From Schistocerca nitens (Eukaryota > Arthropoda > Insecta > Orthoptera > Acrididae): a DNA stretch of 64,000 nucleotides. The stretch is from positions 354,559,234 to 354,623,233 of the forward strand of contig NC_064622.1 of the NCBI RefSeq assembly GCF_023898315.1, written 5' to 3'. A model generated the notes under the pieces. The model was not told where the DNA came from and made no database searches. It saw only the letters and a list, made by a program, of their open reading frames with translations. A program made the position numbers and the translations under genes. Positions 9,575 to 19,956 of the stretch are shown here, piece by piece; position 1 is the first letter of the stretch; the number at the start of each line of letters is the position of its first letter.

Positions 9575-11069
9575 GTATTTCCAAAACTTGTAAAAACGTT
9601 ATAAAACATTTTATTGTCTAAATCGCAATAATACATTACTTCCCAATTGATTACTAGTTTCGACTGCTAGAAATCCGTCTTCAGATCTGTATGAAAACAT
9701 TGCCTTTACGTTCAAATTAATTTCACATTCTTTAAGAACAAACGTTATTTCAAAGTAATAAACGTTAAATAGTGAAAGCATACCGTTCATGTTAGAGATT
9801 CTGCATTTACGAAGGCCTACACCGTTGGTTAAAGCTTCATAGCCGAAAGTGTTTCCCGGAACAACACAAATAAATGGAGAATATCTACCAGGTGATATGA
9901 TTCATTACCAATTAGTAAGACATACACTATTTAAATAGATGAAATAGAGCAAAAATACACATTAAGACATACAAAAGCTAGGCACCAGAAATAAATTATC
10001 CGAAAAGGATGGAAATTAGTAGATGTGATGTAGATGTACAGAAGAAAAAATGATTACAGTTTCAGAAAAACTGGATGATAAATGATAAAGAGCTTCACAA
10101 ATTGAGCAAGTCAATAACGCGTTGGTCTACCTCTAGCCCTTATGCAAGCAGTTATTGAGCTTCGCGCTGACAGAGTTACTGAAGGCCCCCTGAGGAATAT
10201 CGTGCCGAACTCTGTCCACCTGGTACGTTCGATCGTTAAAATCCTAGCTGGTTGAAGGGCTCTGCCCATAATGCTCCAAACATTCTCAATTGGAGAGAGA
10301 TCCGGCGATTTTGCTAGTCAAGGTACCGTTTGACAAGCACGATGACATGCAGTAGAAATTCTCGCCATATGCGTGCAGCCATATTGCTGAAATGTAAACC
10401 CAGGATGGCTTGTCACCACCATGGGCAACAAAATGGAGCATAGAACATCATCGACGTACCGCTGTGATGTAGGCTGCCGCGAATGTGAATCGAAGGGGTC
10501 CTGTTACGAAAAGAATAGGCAACCCAGACCATCATTCCTGACTGTGGGGCCATATGGCGGACGACAATGAGGATGGTGTCCCGCCGCTGTCTGGGTCACT
10601 TCCAGACAAACGAAACATTACCTTCCAGTAAAAGTAGAACCGTCAACCAACTTTGCTTCCGTAGGTTCAGTATTGCACTTTGTAACCTCGTTGCTGGAAG
10701 CTTGGCTCACTCACGAGCATAGTGCTACTTCTTTATTATTATTGCACTCAAACACATATTTCAATAGTGTTTATCCTACAAACTGCCAATTTTTCGTATC
10801 ACTTGCGAAGTATTTTCCATTTATTTGCAGAGTTCCGAGAAATACTTTCAGATGATGTCGTTGTAGCCTACAGTGTACGTAAACACGGAGTCTCTAGCAG
10901 GGGTGGTATGTTTTCACCACTTAATGCTCATTACTTTGAAATAATGTATGTTGTTATTTTTATAGATCTGAAGATGGCTGACTAGCTTCTGAAACTTCGT
11001 AACCAATAGATTATTCCTATTAAGACAATCAAACCTGTTTCACAAAAAAATTACAAGTTTTAGAAATAC
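9575..11069. mobile_element. inverted-repeat element of about 1.5 kb
   Basis: The outermost 19 bases are GTATTTCCAAAACTTGTAA at 9575-9593 and, in complement, GTATTTCTAAAACTTGTAA at 11051-11069 (18 of 19). The arms run about 120 bp inward with gaps. A shared inner end is CTTCAGATCT (left arm end near 9699, right arm start near 10965). Between the arms lies a Tc1-type remnant (10111-10600) in unrelated sequence. No TSD is clear. It is probably a non-autonomous DNA transposon with a captured or nested Tc1 piece; the superfamily is unknown. Confidence 0.68.
10111..10600 (-). pseudogene. Tc1-type transposase C-terminal fragment
   Basis: The minus translation contains YVDDVLCSILLPMV, FTFQQYGCTHMARISTACHR, SPDLSPIENVWSIMGRALQ, and the family's usual end GRPTRY followed by a stop at 10111. 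The DNA-binding half is missing. The motif PDLSPIENVW carries the third catalytic residue (Glu). Frameshifts separate segments upstream of LAKSPDL. It lies inside the inverted-repeat element at 9575-11069. Confidence 0.82.
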
Positions 11070-12083
11070 AATTTAAGATTTACTAAACCGATATTAAAAA
11101 TTTAAATAATTGAAATCGTTAACGTAGTCGATTACGATTATTAACATAACAGTATTAAGAACTAACAGAACTACATTAACAAGACGAAACGTTGAAATCC
11201 TTGTCCATCCAAAAATCGGTATTTCAGTTTTAAGAATCACATATTGTAACACTGAGCAAACATGTTTATTGTGTAGATGCAAGATAAGTAAAAGGATTGT
11301 AGCAAATAATCAACTTTTACTTACACTAAACTAAAATACAATACTTTCACGCAATGTTTGGTTAACAAATAAATTTATCTGATAATTGTTTTCCCCATCT
11401 CAAGAATATGCGTCTGGCGAAAGGAGATAAAAATATTTTTGGGTCCTAGATTGAATGAAAAATCAATACACACATCGACGTTTTGAGAAATCTAACCCAC
11501 TTCAAATTCCATTAACCATACTTACTTAAACTTTTCATTATGACTTCGATGTGTATGTCCTATGATAGTTTATTAGAGTACCAGTGGGAATTTGTTACAT
11601 TTTGTTGCTATGTATCAAGTGTCGCATTGGTAAATGGAAACCTGTTAATGGTTTTCAGAATTCTTATAATCACATATTGCACATGTAAAAAGAACTGATT
11701 TGCAAAGCGGCCTACTGACGTGACGTCAGACAACTCGTGTCGATGAACTGCACACAATTATTGACGTTCCCTGTGACACAATTGGTCGCCATATTTAGCA
11801 CCAATAATGCAAGTTACGAACGTAGAGAAGATGCAGTAGCCACTGACGTGTGTTCTCTTTTCTGTATGTCTCGTAGCTTCTGCGTGGTCCTGTCCTGAAA
11901 CGTCGGTGGTATTTGTGAATAACTCCGTATGTCCCATCTCTCCCAGCTTGGAAAACGAAACGGCGGCGAACATTTTTTTCTTATAGAATTCTTTATGATT
12001 ACGTCATTAATGTGTCGCTTCTTACAACAACATTATTTAGAATGATCATACATTAATGTCTTCCCCTCCGAAAAAAATGGCAG
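11070..12083. other. unannotated stretch
   Basis: AT-rich up to about 11700, then mixed. No TE family, coding exon or RNA gene could be supported. Confidence 0.4.
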
Positions 12084-12100
12084 TGTCAGTGTTAATACAT

Positions 12101-12503
12101 TTCTTTCTTTCTTTTGCTTGTGCCTTTTTTCCGGAATGACACAGGGTCGGCATGGTTAATCGGATTTGGCAAGGTTAATTGAAGGGGTGGCCGGATGCCC
12201 TTCCTGCCGCCACCCCGTACCCACCGGACGGAGTTAGTGTACCCCAACTGTCTGCGTCTAGTGTAATCCATGGAAAAGTGCGAATGTGTTCAGATGTCTG
12301 CAAGCCGTTTAACTGAGGCGGGACGTGGGGACCAGCCCGGTATTGACCTAGTGGGATGTGGAAAACCGCCTAAAAACCACATCCAGACTCGCCGGCACAC
12401 CTGCCTCCGTCGTTAAACCGTCGGGCGGATTCGATCCGGGGCCGGCGCGCCTACCCGAGTCCAGGAAGCAGCGCATTAACACTCTCGGCTAACTTGGCGG
12501 GTC
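12101..12503 (-). mobile_element. SINE family F, full length, 17-bp TSD
   Basis: The 403-bp insertion is flanked by the perfect duplication TGTCAGTGTTAATACAT (12084-12100 and 12504-12520). Read on minus it starts GACCCGCCAAGTTAGCCGAG, has a tRNA-like B-box GGATCGAATCC, and a body with the conserved GTACCCGGCGG-type GC-rich part. Its 3' tail is purine-rich (AAGAAAGAAAGAA in that orientation). A second copy, 5' truncated, is at 41480-41941. Confidence 0.9.
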
Positions 12504-12639
12504 TGTCAGTGTTAATACATATCAATTGAAACATCCAGCCTAATACATCCTCATAAAATACGAGCGACATTCCGAAGGTAAGTTTCGTCATTATTTTTGA
12601 CAGAGAAGATGCTACACGAGGTGTCACACGCAGACGCCA

Positions 12640-13960
12640 TATGAATCTATGCCCGTTGTTGGTTCAACGACGGAAGGAGTGTCAGTGGAAGAGGAATGAT
12701 GCATGCGCAGAGCGCCGAAGAAGAGAGAGTAGCGGCAGATCGGCGTGTCTGAGGTTGTTAGACGGCAGACAGATGTCAATTCACAATGTGGTCGCCAATG
12801 GAAGTGCGTGCTGTTATCCGGTATGAATGGACATGTGGGACTAGTGTGTCCGTCGTATATGATCACATGCAGACCATGTATGGTGAAGAGGCCATGTCTC
12901 ATCGGGTATGGAGGATGAAGGTCAAAGTGGTCATTCCTCCACATCCATGACTGAAAACAACATTGATAAGAGTACAGGACATGATGTTAGTGGACAGGCG
13001 CATAACCGTGTCCACACTGAGTATTGGCTGTGCGCAAGGTCCATCACATGCTGCTCCATGCTATGTTGGGTTACCGAAAAGTGTCTACAAGATCGGTGCT
13101 GAGAAACCTGAGCCCGGATCACAAGAATGCACGAATGGAAATCAGCCTCGATCACTTAATGAGGTACACGCTACAGGGAAGGAGAGTACCTGTCCAGAAT
13201 CATCATAGACGATGAGACGTGGACGCATCGCTTTACCCCATAATATACGGCTGCCTAAATGACGTGAGGAAAAAATTCAAAGTGTCAACCTCCGCTGGGT
13301 GGCTACAGTGTTCATGGACGCGAAAAGTGTGATCTGCCTTTATTTCCTCCAGCAAGGGGCCATTAATGAGGCATGCTACTGTGACGTTCTTACCGAACTC
13401 AGATCCGCTATTTGACGAAAGCGACCAGGAATTTTGAGTGAGCCGGCCGGAGTGGCCGTGCGGTTCTAGGCGCTACAGTCTGGAACCGAGCGACCGCAAC
13501 TGTCGCAGGTTCGAATCCTGCCTCGGGCATGGATGTGTGTGATGTCCTTAGGTTAGTTAGGTTTAATTAGTTCTAAGTTCTAGGCGACTGATGACCTCAG
13601 AAGTTAAGTCGCATAGTGCTCAGAGCCATTTGAACCATTTGGAGTGAAGATGTTCTGCTCTCGAACGAAAACGCAAAACCACACTAAGGAAGGCTCACAC
13701 AAGATCAGATACGTTGCTTCGGATGAGGGAGATTGTATCATCTGCAGCCCTGCTCTTACGTCATCGGACTTTCACGTGTTCACTACATTGAAAGCCGCAC
13801 TCTCGGAACGTTACTTCCAAGACCAATGTTGACGTGGATCAGTCTGTGTGGCAATTCTTTGCATCGCAGAACACCGAGTTTTCCCAGTCTGGTTCTCAAC
13901 TGATTTCACGCTAAGACAAATGTCTCAATGTCGGTGGCGACTATTCGAAAAATAGTGGAA
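12640..13960 (+). mobile_element. mariner-type transposon relic
   Basis: From about 12790 the plus translation reads MEVRAVIRYEWTCGTSVSVV, a mariner-like N-terminal helix-turn-helix domain. Later segments are LRWVATVFMDAKSVICLYFL and DVLTELRSAI, typical of the region after the first catalytic Asp. SSDFHVFTTLKAALSERYF follows after the SINE, the region of the third catalytic residue. Multiple frameshifts and stops are present. TIRs were not located with confidence, so the limits are approximate. A family A SINE (13442-13640) splits it. Confidence 0.75.
13442..13640 (+). mobile_element. SINE family A inside mariner relic
   Basis: Starts GCCGGCCGGAGTGGCCGTGC and ends GCCATTTGAACCATTT. A short GAGTGA occurs on both sides (about 13436 and 13642). 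The tRNA-like A-box and B-box (GGTTCGAATCC) are intact. Confidence 0.88.
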
Positions 13961-14536
13961 AGCGTATAGTTCATGATGCCACGGTTATTTGTTTTTGACA
14001 ATGAAGTTTTCGTGTGAAAAACAATGACAAATCACACAGTAGTATTAAGACAAACTTTTCTTTTTACTTTACAATTTTGTGATGTGGGTCCGTCGGTTGC
14101 AGTCTAGATTACATGCGCGTAAATACAGCCCTGCTCCAGATTTATTTTCATTTACTTTTTCTTACTGTAACATTGAGCATATATCCGACCTCAAATATAA
14201 TGTTTCTAACGAACCGGAGTACATGGAAGGAGAGAAGGGAATTGGCAGAAAGAGCGTGTTGCGGTGGCAACGTCACTGAAGCAAACGAAGCGGCAGTGTT
14301 GTATGGCGATGGGCAACGGTTTTACGCTAGGGGCTCCGCTTTGGATTTCAGTGCCGATCCTTTATCAGCTGCTTCATGCACGCATCGAGGCCCGCGTATT
14401 CTGCTGACCCGCAGACACGCAACTGGCGACGCGGCAAATGCTACTGACGTGCCGCAAGCCACACATTTTGTCTGTCTCTGCCATCGTGTCGTGCGTGCAT
14501 TCGCTCTGGTTGCCAATATAAAGGGAATACCGTTCA

Positions 14537-14681
14537 TAAGAGGCTATCAAAAAGTTTCCGTTTGAGTGCCTACTGCAGCGTATATGCAACGTAGCGCGAC
14601 TCTGCTGCAGGTATAAAAGCACCGACATATAGGCAAGGTTTTAGTGTGGCCTTCGAACGTAAACTTTTTGATCGCCCCTTA
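14537..14681. mobile_element. short MITE, 145 bp
   Basis: Left end TAAGAGGCTATCAAAAAGTT and the complement of the right end TAAGGGGCGATCAAAAAGTT match at 18 of 20, and similarity continues a further 14 bp. TA flanks are compatible with a TA-duplicating superfamily. It has no coding capacity. Confidence 0.72.
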
Positions 14682-14784
14682 TATCTTGACCACCCCGAAC
14701 ACTTTTTGTCCAGAAGCAAAATAAAAATGCACCGAGCAAATGCTTTTTACCTACCAGAGGAACTTGGGTCCATTCTCATTCCTT

Positions 14785-16140
14785 ATGCTTGGTAAATGAC
14801 GTTCGATTTAACATTCAACAAACAGAATTCCTACTTTTTGCAGACGATGCTAGTGTTCTAATAAATTTCATTACAGAGAAAGTCACAGAGGAGATTATAA
14901 ATGGCATTTTTTGAAGAAATGTTTACTCGTTCTCTGAAAATGGATCCTGTTAATTTTGAAAAAAAAGTTATACGCAGTTGTGTACAAGTAGAGTCATACC
15001 ACATATTGTTGCAGCGCATGAACAAGAGTCAGTAAACAGGGTAGAATGCTTAAATTTTTGGGTGTATATGCTGATGAAAAGTTCAACCCCGAAGAAGCAT
15101 ATTAGTGAGCTCATCAACCAATTAAGTTCAACTACTTTTGCTTTTCGTATAATTGCTAGTCTTGGAAACAAGCGATTAACCTCCTGATATACTTCGCTTA
15201 TTTCGGCTGTATAATGTCATATGGGATGATTTTCCAGGATGACGCACCACTTAGAAAGAAAGTACTGACTGCACAAAAGCGAGCAGTATGAGTGATATGA
15301 GTCTCCGCCCACGGACGTCATTTAGGCACCTCCTCAAGGAGGTGGGCATTTTAACTGTACCATCACAATACATATACAGGGTGTACATAAAGTCCGGGAA
15401 CACTTTCAATTATTTACTGCACAAGAACTAAACATTGTAAAGATGTCATATATATTGCATTTTGAAGAGAAACTCTGAAAGTTGTTTTTACAAACATTTG
15501 ATATGCGAACTATGAGTGACCCGGCAGAAGTCAATACCGTAATCGAATTCTTGCCGTACCCGTCCCAGCATGGCATCGTCAACTGTGGCAGTCGCTTCCC
15601 ATATCCTCTACCGGAGCTCTGCTGCATCACGTGGTAGAGGCAGTAAATACACCAGATCTTTAATGTATCCCATTGAAAACAGTTACACGGAGTGAGATCT
15701 GGTGATCGGGGAGGTCATTTCGAACTCCAACACACAGAAAGCTCGCTCCGCACCGGAACTCGCCATGTTTGCGACTAGCGCAAATTACCAAACTACGCTG
15801 TGGAGGTATACATGAAAAAAACTTTCAGGGTCTCTCTTCAAAATGACATATGTATGACATCTGTACAATGTTTGGTTCTTGTGCAATAAATAATTGAAAG
15901 TGTTCCGGGACTTTATGTACACCCTGTATTTGCTAATGAAATTTGTCGCACATACCCCATCACAATTTGACAGAACAGTGATGACCATACCCGCAGCACT
16001 AGAGCGAAAAATTATCTTTACTACCTGTTATTAAAGTTGTCAGCGACTCATAAAGGAATTCAACATAAAGCAACAAAAATTTTTGATCATTCGTGAAACA
16101 ACAGCTAAAATCATTTCACGTAAGCGTGATGTTATTAAAA
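14785..16140 (+). mobile_element. LINE reverse transcriptase relic, split by a MITE
   Basis: Plus-strand frames carry a palm-motif remnant (FLQTMLVF in one frame; the DNA reads like a LLFADDAS box). Then come VNRVECLNFWVYMLMKSSTP, SSTTFAFRIIASLGNKRL, a YGMIF-like segment and AQKRAV. Similarity resumes after the MITE with LMKFVAHTPSQFDRTVMTIP. This order is that of the C-terminal RT and thumb of a Jockey-type non-LTR element. No intact frame remains. The 5' end is truncated. Confidence 0.68.
15377..15926. mobile_element. mariner-derived element with ~110-bp TIRs
   Basis: The ends CAGGGTGTACATAAAGTCC and the complement CAGGGTGTACATAAAGTCC are identical over the first 19 bases, with TA on both sides (15375-15376 and 15927-15928). 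The arms stay similar for about 105-110 bp. The interior minus strand still shows decayed transposase (RNDLPDHQISL, comparable to PRSPDLTP of DD41D mariners, then a CNCFQWDTLK-like stretch). So it is a 550-bp deletion derivative of a mariner, inserted in the LINE relic. Confidence 0.85.
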
Positions 16141-16936
16141 ACTGAATGTAAAAATTGGCTTTGATTCTCCTGTACTAGCGCACACAGCGGATTGTAGGGG
16201 TAACTAACAAACACGTAAACACATTGAAATTTCACACCGGTCATTCAGTTAACCTTCTTCAGTTGAAAGTTTCTGTGAATACAGTGTACAGCAAAGAAGG
16301 CCGGGCAAAAATGCTACTCATGTATGGAGAACGCATGGTTGGGTTGAAGAGTTTCCTGCAGTGTCAGATCTTACTGTAATTTATAGCGAATTATGTTTTA
16401 TGTGTATGAATTTTTGGTTTTATCATCGTGTAACATAATGATGTCTACAAAAACCTCCGATGTTACCTTCCATTTCATTAAGCGGCAGTTAAACTTTGTA
16501 TACGTTAAGTAACAAGTAAATTAACTCGGAACTCAAAGCACAGAATATCTAGCACTTCGATTAGAAGAAAGAATCACTCAGAAAACGAAATTATTCAAAG
16601 AGTATTGCACACATCGTTAAAGCGTGTGAAGACACATGCCGTTCGTTATAAATCACGAAGGCTACCACAGTGGCGTCAGCCGAGAAGACACACCCCCTGC
16701 AGAGTGACGCCAAGCGGTGGGGGTTGTGAGCGAGAAAGAGGTGGGGCCGGACTAGTGCTGGACGTCGAGGGGGAACGAGGTCGGATTATGCGAGGAAATA
16801 GTGAGATAATTAGCAATTTTAAAAAAGAATACTGAGCCGTGCAAGATGGTGCTAAATACTGAATATAAAAAGTGCAACATAGTAAAAACATGTGGTGCAA
16901 TCGGTCATAACAGTATATACCAACTACAATGGAACA
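16141..16936. other. unannotated stretch
   Basis: No TE family or gene recognised. 16660-16790 is GC-rich with no supporting exon signals. Confidence 0.4.
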
Positions 16937-16938
16937 TA

Positions 16939-18220
16939 CACCGAAGCGCCAAAGAAACTGGTGTACGCGTGCCTATTCAAATACAGAGATATGTAATCAG
17001 ACAAAATACGGCGCTGCGGTCGGCAACGACTATATAAGCCAACAAGTGTCTGGCGCAGTTGTCAGATCAGCTGCTGCTGCTACACTGGCAGGTTATCAAG
17101 ATTTAAGTGAGTTTGAACGTGGTGTTATACTCGGCGCACGAGTGATGGAACACAGCATCTCCGAGATACCGATGAAGTGCGCCTTTCCCGCACGACCGCT
17201 TGACGAGTGTACCGTAAATATCAGGAATCCGATAAACCATCAAATATCCGACATAGCTGAGGCCCGAAAACAATCTTGCAACAACGGGACTAACGACGAC
17301 TGAAGAGAACCGTTCAACGTGACAAAAGTGCAGCCCTTCCGCAAATTGCTGGAGATTTCAATGCTGGGCCATCAACAAGTGTCAGCGTGTGAATCATTAA
17401 AAAAAATGGTTCAAATGGCTCTGAGCACTATGGGACTTAACATCTATGGTCATCAGTCCCCTAGAACTTAGAACTACTTAAACCTAACCAACCTAAGGAC
17501 ATCACACAACACCCAGTCATCACGAGGCAGAGAAAATCCCTGACCCCGCCGGGAATCGAACCCGGGAACCCGGGCGTGGGAAGCGAGAACGCTACCGCAC
17601 GACCACGAGCTGCGGACGTGTGAATCATTCAACGAAACATCATCGATATGGGCTTTCTGAGACGAAGTCACTCTCGTGTATCCTTGCTGACTGCACGACA
17701 CAAAGCTTCACGCCTCGCCTGGGCCCGTCAACACGGACATTGGGCTGTTGATGACTGGAAATATGTCGACTCATTTCTAATTGTATCGAGCCGATGGACG
17801 TGTACGTGTATGGAGACAACCACAAGAATTCGTGGACCCTGCATGTCAGCAGGGGACTTTTCTGGGTAATGGAGGCTCTGTAATGGTGTGGGGCGTGTGC
17901 AATTGGTATGATATGAGACCGCTGATAGTTCTAGATACGACTCTGACAGCTGACACGTACGGTGGCCATCAGACTGCCCAGACATGAACATTATTGAGCG
18001 TATCTGGGATACCTTGTACATGCTGTCCAGAACAGATCTCCACCCCCTCGTACTTTTTAGGGCTTATTGACAGCCCTGCAGGATTCAAGGTGTCAATCCC
18101 TCCAGCACTACTTCAGACATTAGTCTAGTCGGTGCCACGTCTTTTTGCGGCACTTCTGCGTGCTCGCAGGGGTCCTACACGATATTAGACAGGTACAACA
18201 TTTTCTTTGGCTCTTCAGTG
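16939..18220 (+). mobile_element. Tc1-type transposon, internally deleted
   Basis: The left end CACCGAAGCGCCAAAGAAA follows TA. The right end in complement is CACTGAAGAGCCAAAGAAA, ending at 18220. Translation in shifting frames gives LSEFERGVILGARVMEHSISEI (first HTH), MGFLRRSHSRVSLLTARHKASRLAWARQHGHW in two pieces, GNGGSVMVWGVCNWYDMRPL, and the terminal GPTRY stop at about 18187. The region between TYGG and HQTAQT is deleted and removes the second catalytic Asp. A family C SINE sits after the N-terminal part. Confidence 0.88.
17399..17616 (-). mobile_element. SINE family C (Gly-type head), 13-bp TSD
   Basis: The body equals family A (GAGCACTATGGGACTTAAC on plus), but the head differs. On minus it reads CGCAGCTCGTGGTCGTGCGG, then CTTCCCACGC and a B-box GGTTCGATTCCC, more like a tRNA-Gly(CCC) type. 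It is flanked by CGTGTGAATCATT at 17386-17398 and 17617-17629, perfect over 13 bp. Confidence 0.9.
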
Positions 18221-18224
18221 CATA

Positions 18225-18540
18225 AATAACAACGCAAAGGGAATGAGTGTCGGTCTCTCTTATTTCAATAAAGCATTTGGCCCTAATTTTACCTCACGAA
18301 AGGATTAACGCAATCCATCGAAGCTCAGCAACGTAGTAAGGTAAAAAAGAACTTATTTTTATTGCAAGAGTGATAGAATAGTTTGCCAGATACCAAGACA
18401 CATGTTGTGGACTTTGGATTATCAGTGTGGCATGTGTTAGAAATAACATTCCTTGCACTCACATTCCACTCATAAATGCAGTCAAATTTAATAATATGAA
18501 TACAGACATCAATTGTGTTGCGCATAAATATCGACATTTG
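18225..18540. other. unannotated stretch
   Basis: Short AT-rich segment between the Tc1 and the LINE 3' tail. Nothing recognised. Confidence 0.4.
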
Positions 18541-19743
18541 TGTTGTTGTTGTTGTTATGGCCTTCAGTCCTGAGACTGGTTTGATGCAGCTCTCCATGCT
18601 ACTCTATCCTGTGCAAGCTTCTTCATTTCCCAGTACCTACTGCAACCTACATCCTTCTGAATCTGCTTAGTGTATTCATCCCTTGGTCGCCCTCTACGAT
18701 TTTTACCCTCCACGCTGCCCTCCAATACTAAACTGGCGATCCCTTGATGCCTCAGAGTATGCTCTAACAACCGATCCCTTCTTCTAGTCAAGTTGTGCCA
18801 CAAACTTCTCTTCTCCCCAATCCTATTCAATACTTCCTCATTAGTTATGTGATCTACCCATCTAATCTTCAGCATTCTTCTGTAACACCACATTTCGAAA
18901 GCTTCTATTCTCTTTTTGTCCAAATTATTTATCGTCCATGTTTCACTTCCATACATGGCTACACTCCATACAAATACTTTCAGAAACGACTTCCTGACAC
19001 TTAAACCTATACTCGATGTTAACAAATTTCTCTTCTTCAGAAATGCTTTCCTTGCCATTGCCAGTCTACGTTTTATATCCTCTCTACTTCGACCATCATC
19101 AGTTATTTTGCTCCCCAAATCGCAAAACTCCTTTACTACTTTAAGTGTCTCATTTTCTAATCTAATTCCCTCAGCATCACCCGACTTAATTCGACTACAT
19201 TCCATTATCCTTGTTTAGCTTTTGTTGATGTTCATCTTATATCCTCCTTTCAAGACACTGTCCATTCCGTTCGACTGCTCTTCCAAGTCCTTTGCTGTCT
19301 CTGACAGAATTACAATGTCATCGGCGAACCTCAAAGTTTTTATTTCTTCTCAATGGATTTTAATTCCTACTCCGAATTTTTCTTTTGTATCCTTTACTGC
19401 TTGCTCAATATACAGATTGAACAACATCGGGGAGAGGCTACAACCCTGTCTCACTCCCTTACCAACCACTGCTTCCCTTTGATGTCCCTCGACTCTTATA
19501 ACTGCCATCTGGTTTCTGTACAAATTGTAAATAGCTTTTCGCTCCCTGTATTTTACCCCTGCCACCTTCAGAATTTGATAGAGAGTATTCCAGTCAACAT
19601 TGTCAAAAGCTTTCTCTAAGTCTACTAATGCTAGGAATGTAGGTTTGCCTTTCCTTAATATAGCTTCTAAGATAAGTCGTAGGGTCAGTATTGCCTAACG
19701 TGTTCCAATATTTCTACGGAATCCAAACTGATCTTCCCCGAGG
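18541..19743 (-). mobile_element. RTE-like LINE, 3' two thirds of RT
   Basis: The minus translation in order gives FGFRRNIGTR, FLALVDLEKAFDNVDWNTLY (motif with catalytic Asp), VIRVEGHQREAVVGKGVRQG with CSLSP, LRFADDIVIL (FADD box), VKEFCDLGSKITDDG, and the C-terminal WCYRRMLKIRWVDHITNEEV and RRGRPRDEY. It has at least one in-frame stop (NINKS stop TRIMECS) and a premature stop in the DQFGFRRN region. The 3' end is CTGAAGGCCATAACAACAAC with a short CAA tail. The 5' end is truncated near 19743. This C-terminal pattern fits RTE-type elements; the clade is inferred. Confidence 0.85.
18564..19205 (-). pseudogene. LINE ORF2 C-terminal open frame (213 codons)
   Basis: Longest uninterrupted piece of the LINE at 18541-19743, from MECSRIKSGDAEG to WRAASNQSQD. 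It covers the connection and thumb region downstream of the FADD box. The start Met is only the first Met after an in-frame stop, not a true start. Confidence 0.8.
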
Positions 19744-19956
19744 TCGATCGACATTTAACACGTAGATAATGATACGTTTATTATACTTCACTTACCACAC
19801 CAGAATATACACTGATAACGAAAGCACAAATGTTATAATTGTGAACCCGTGCCAGGATAAGACAGCACACATACTATATTTGCACGTCATACTAGAATAA
19901 ACAGTAAACATGACTATATAATAGCACTATCTGAAACCTTGTAAAAAATGAAAATA

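Noticed and set aside
14322-14628. Overlapping frames around 14.1-14.6 kb as exons
   Set aside because: They overlap on both strands and run into a MITE; no consistent coding signal.
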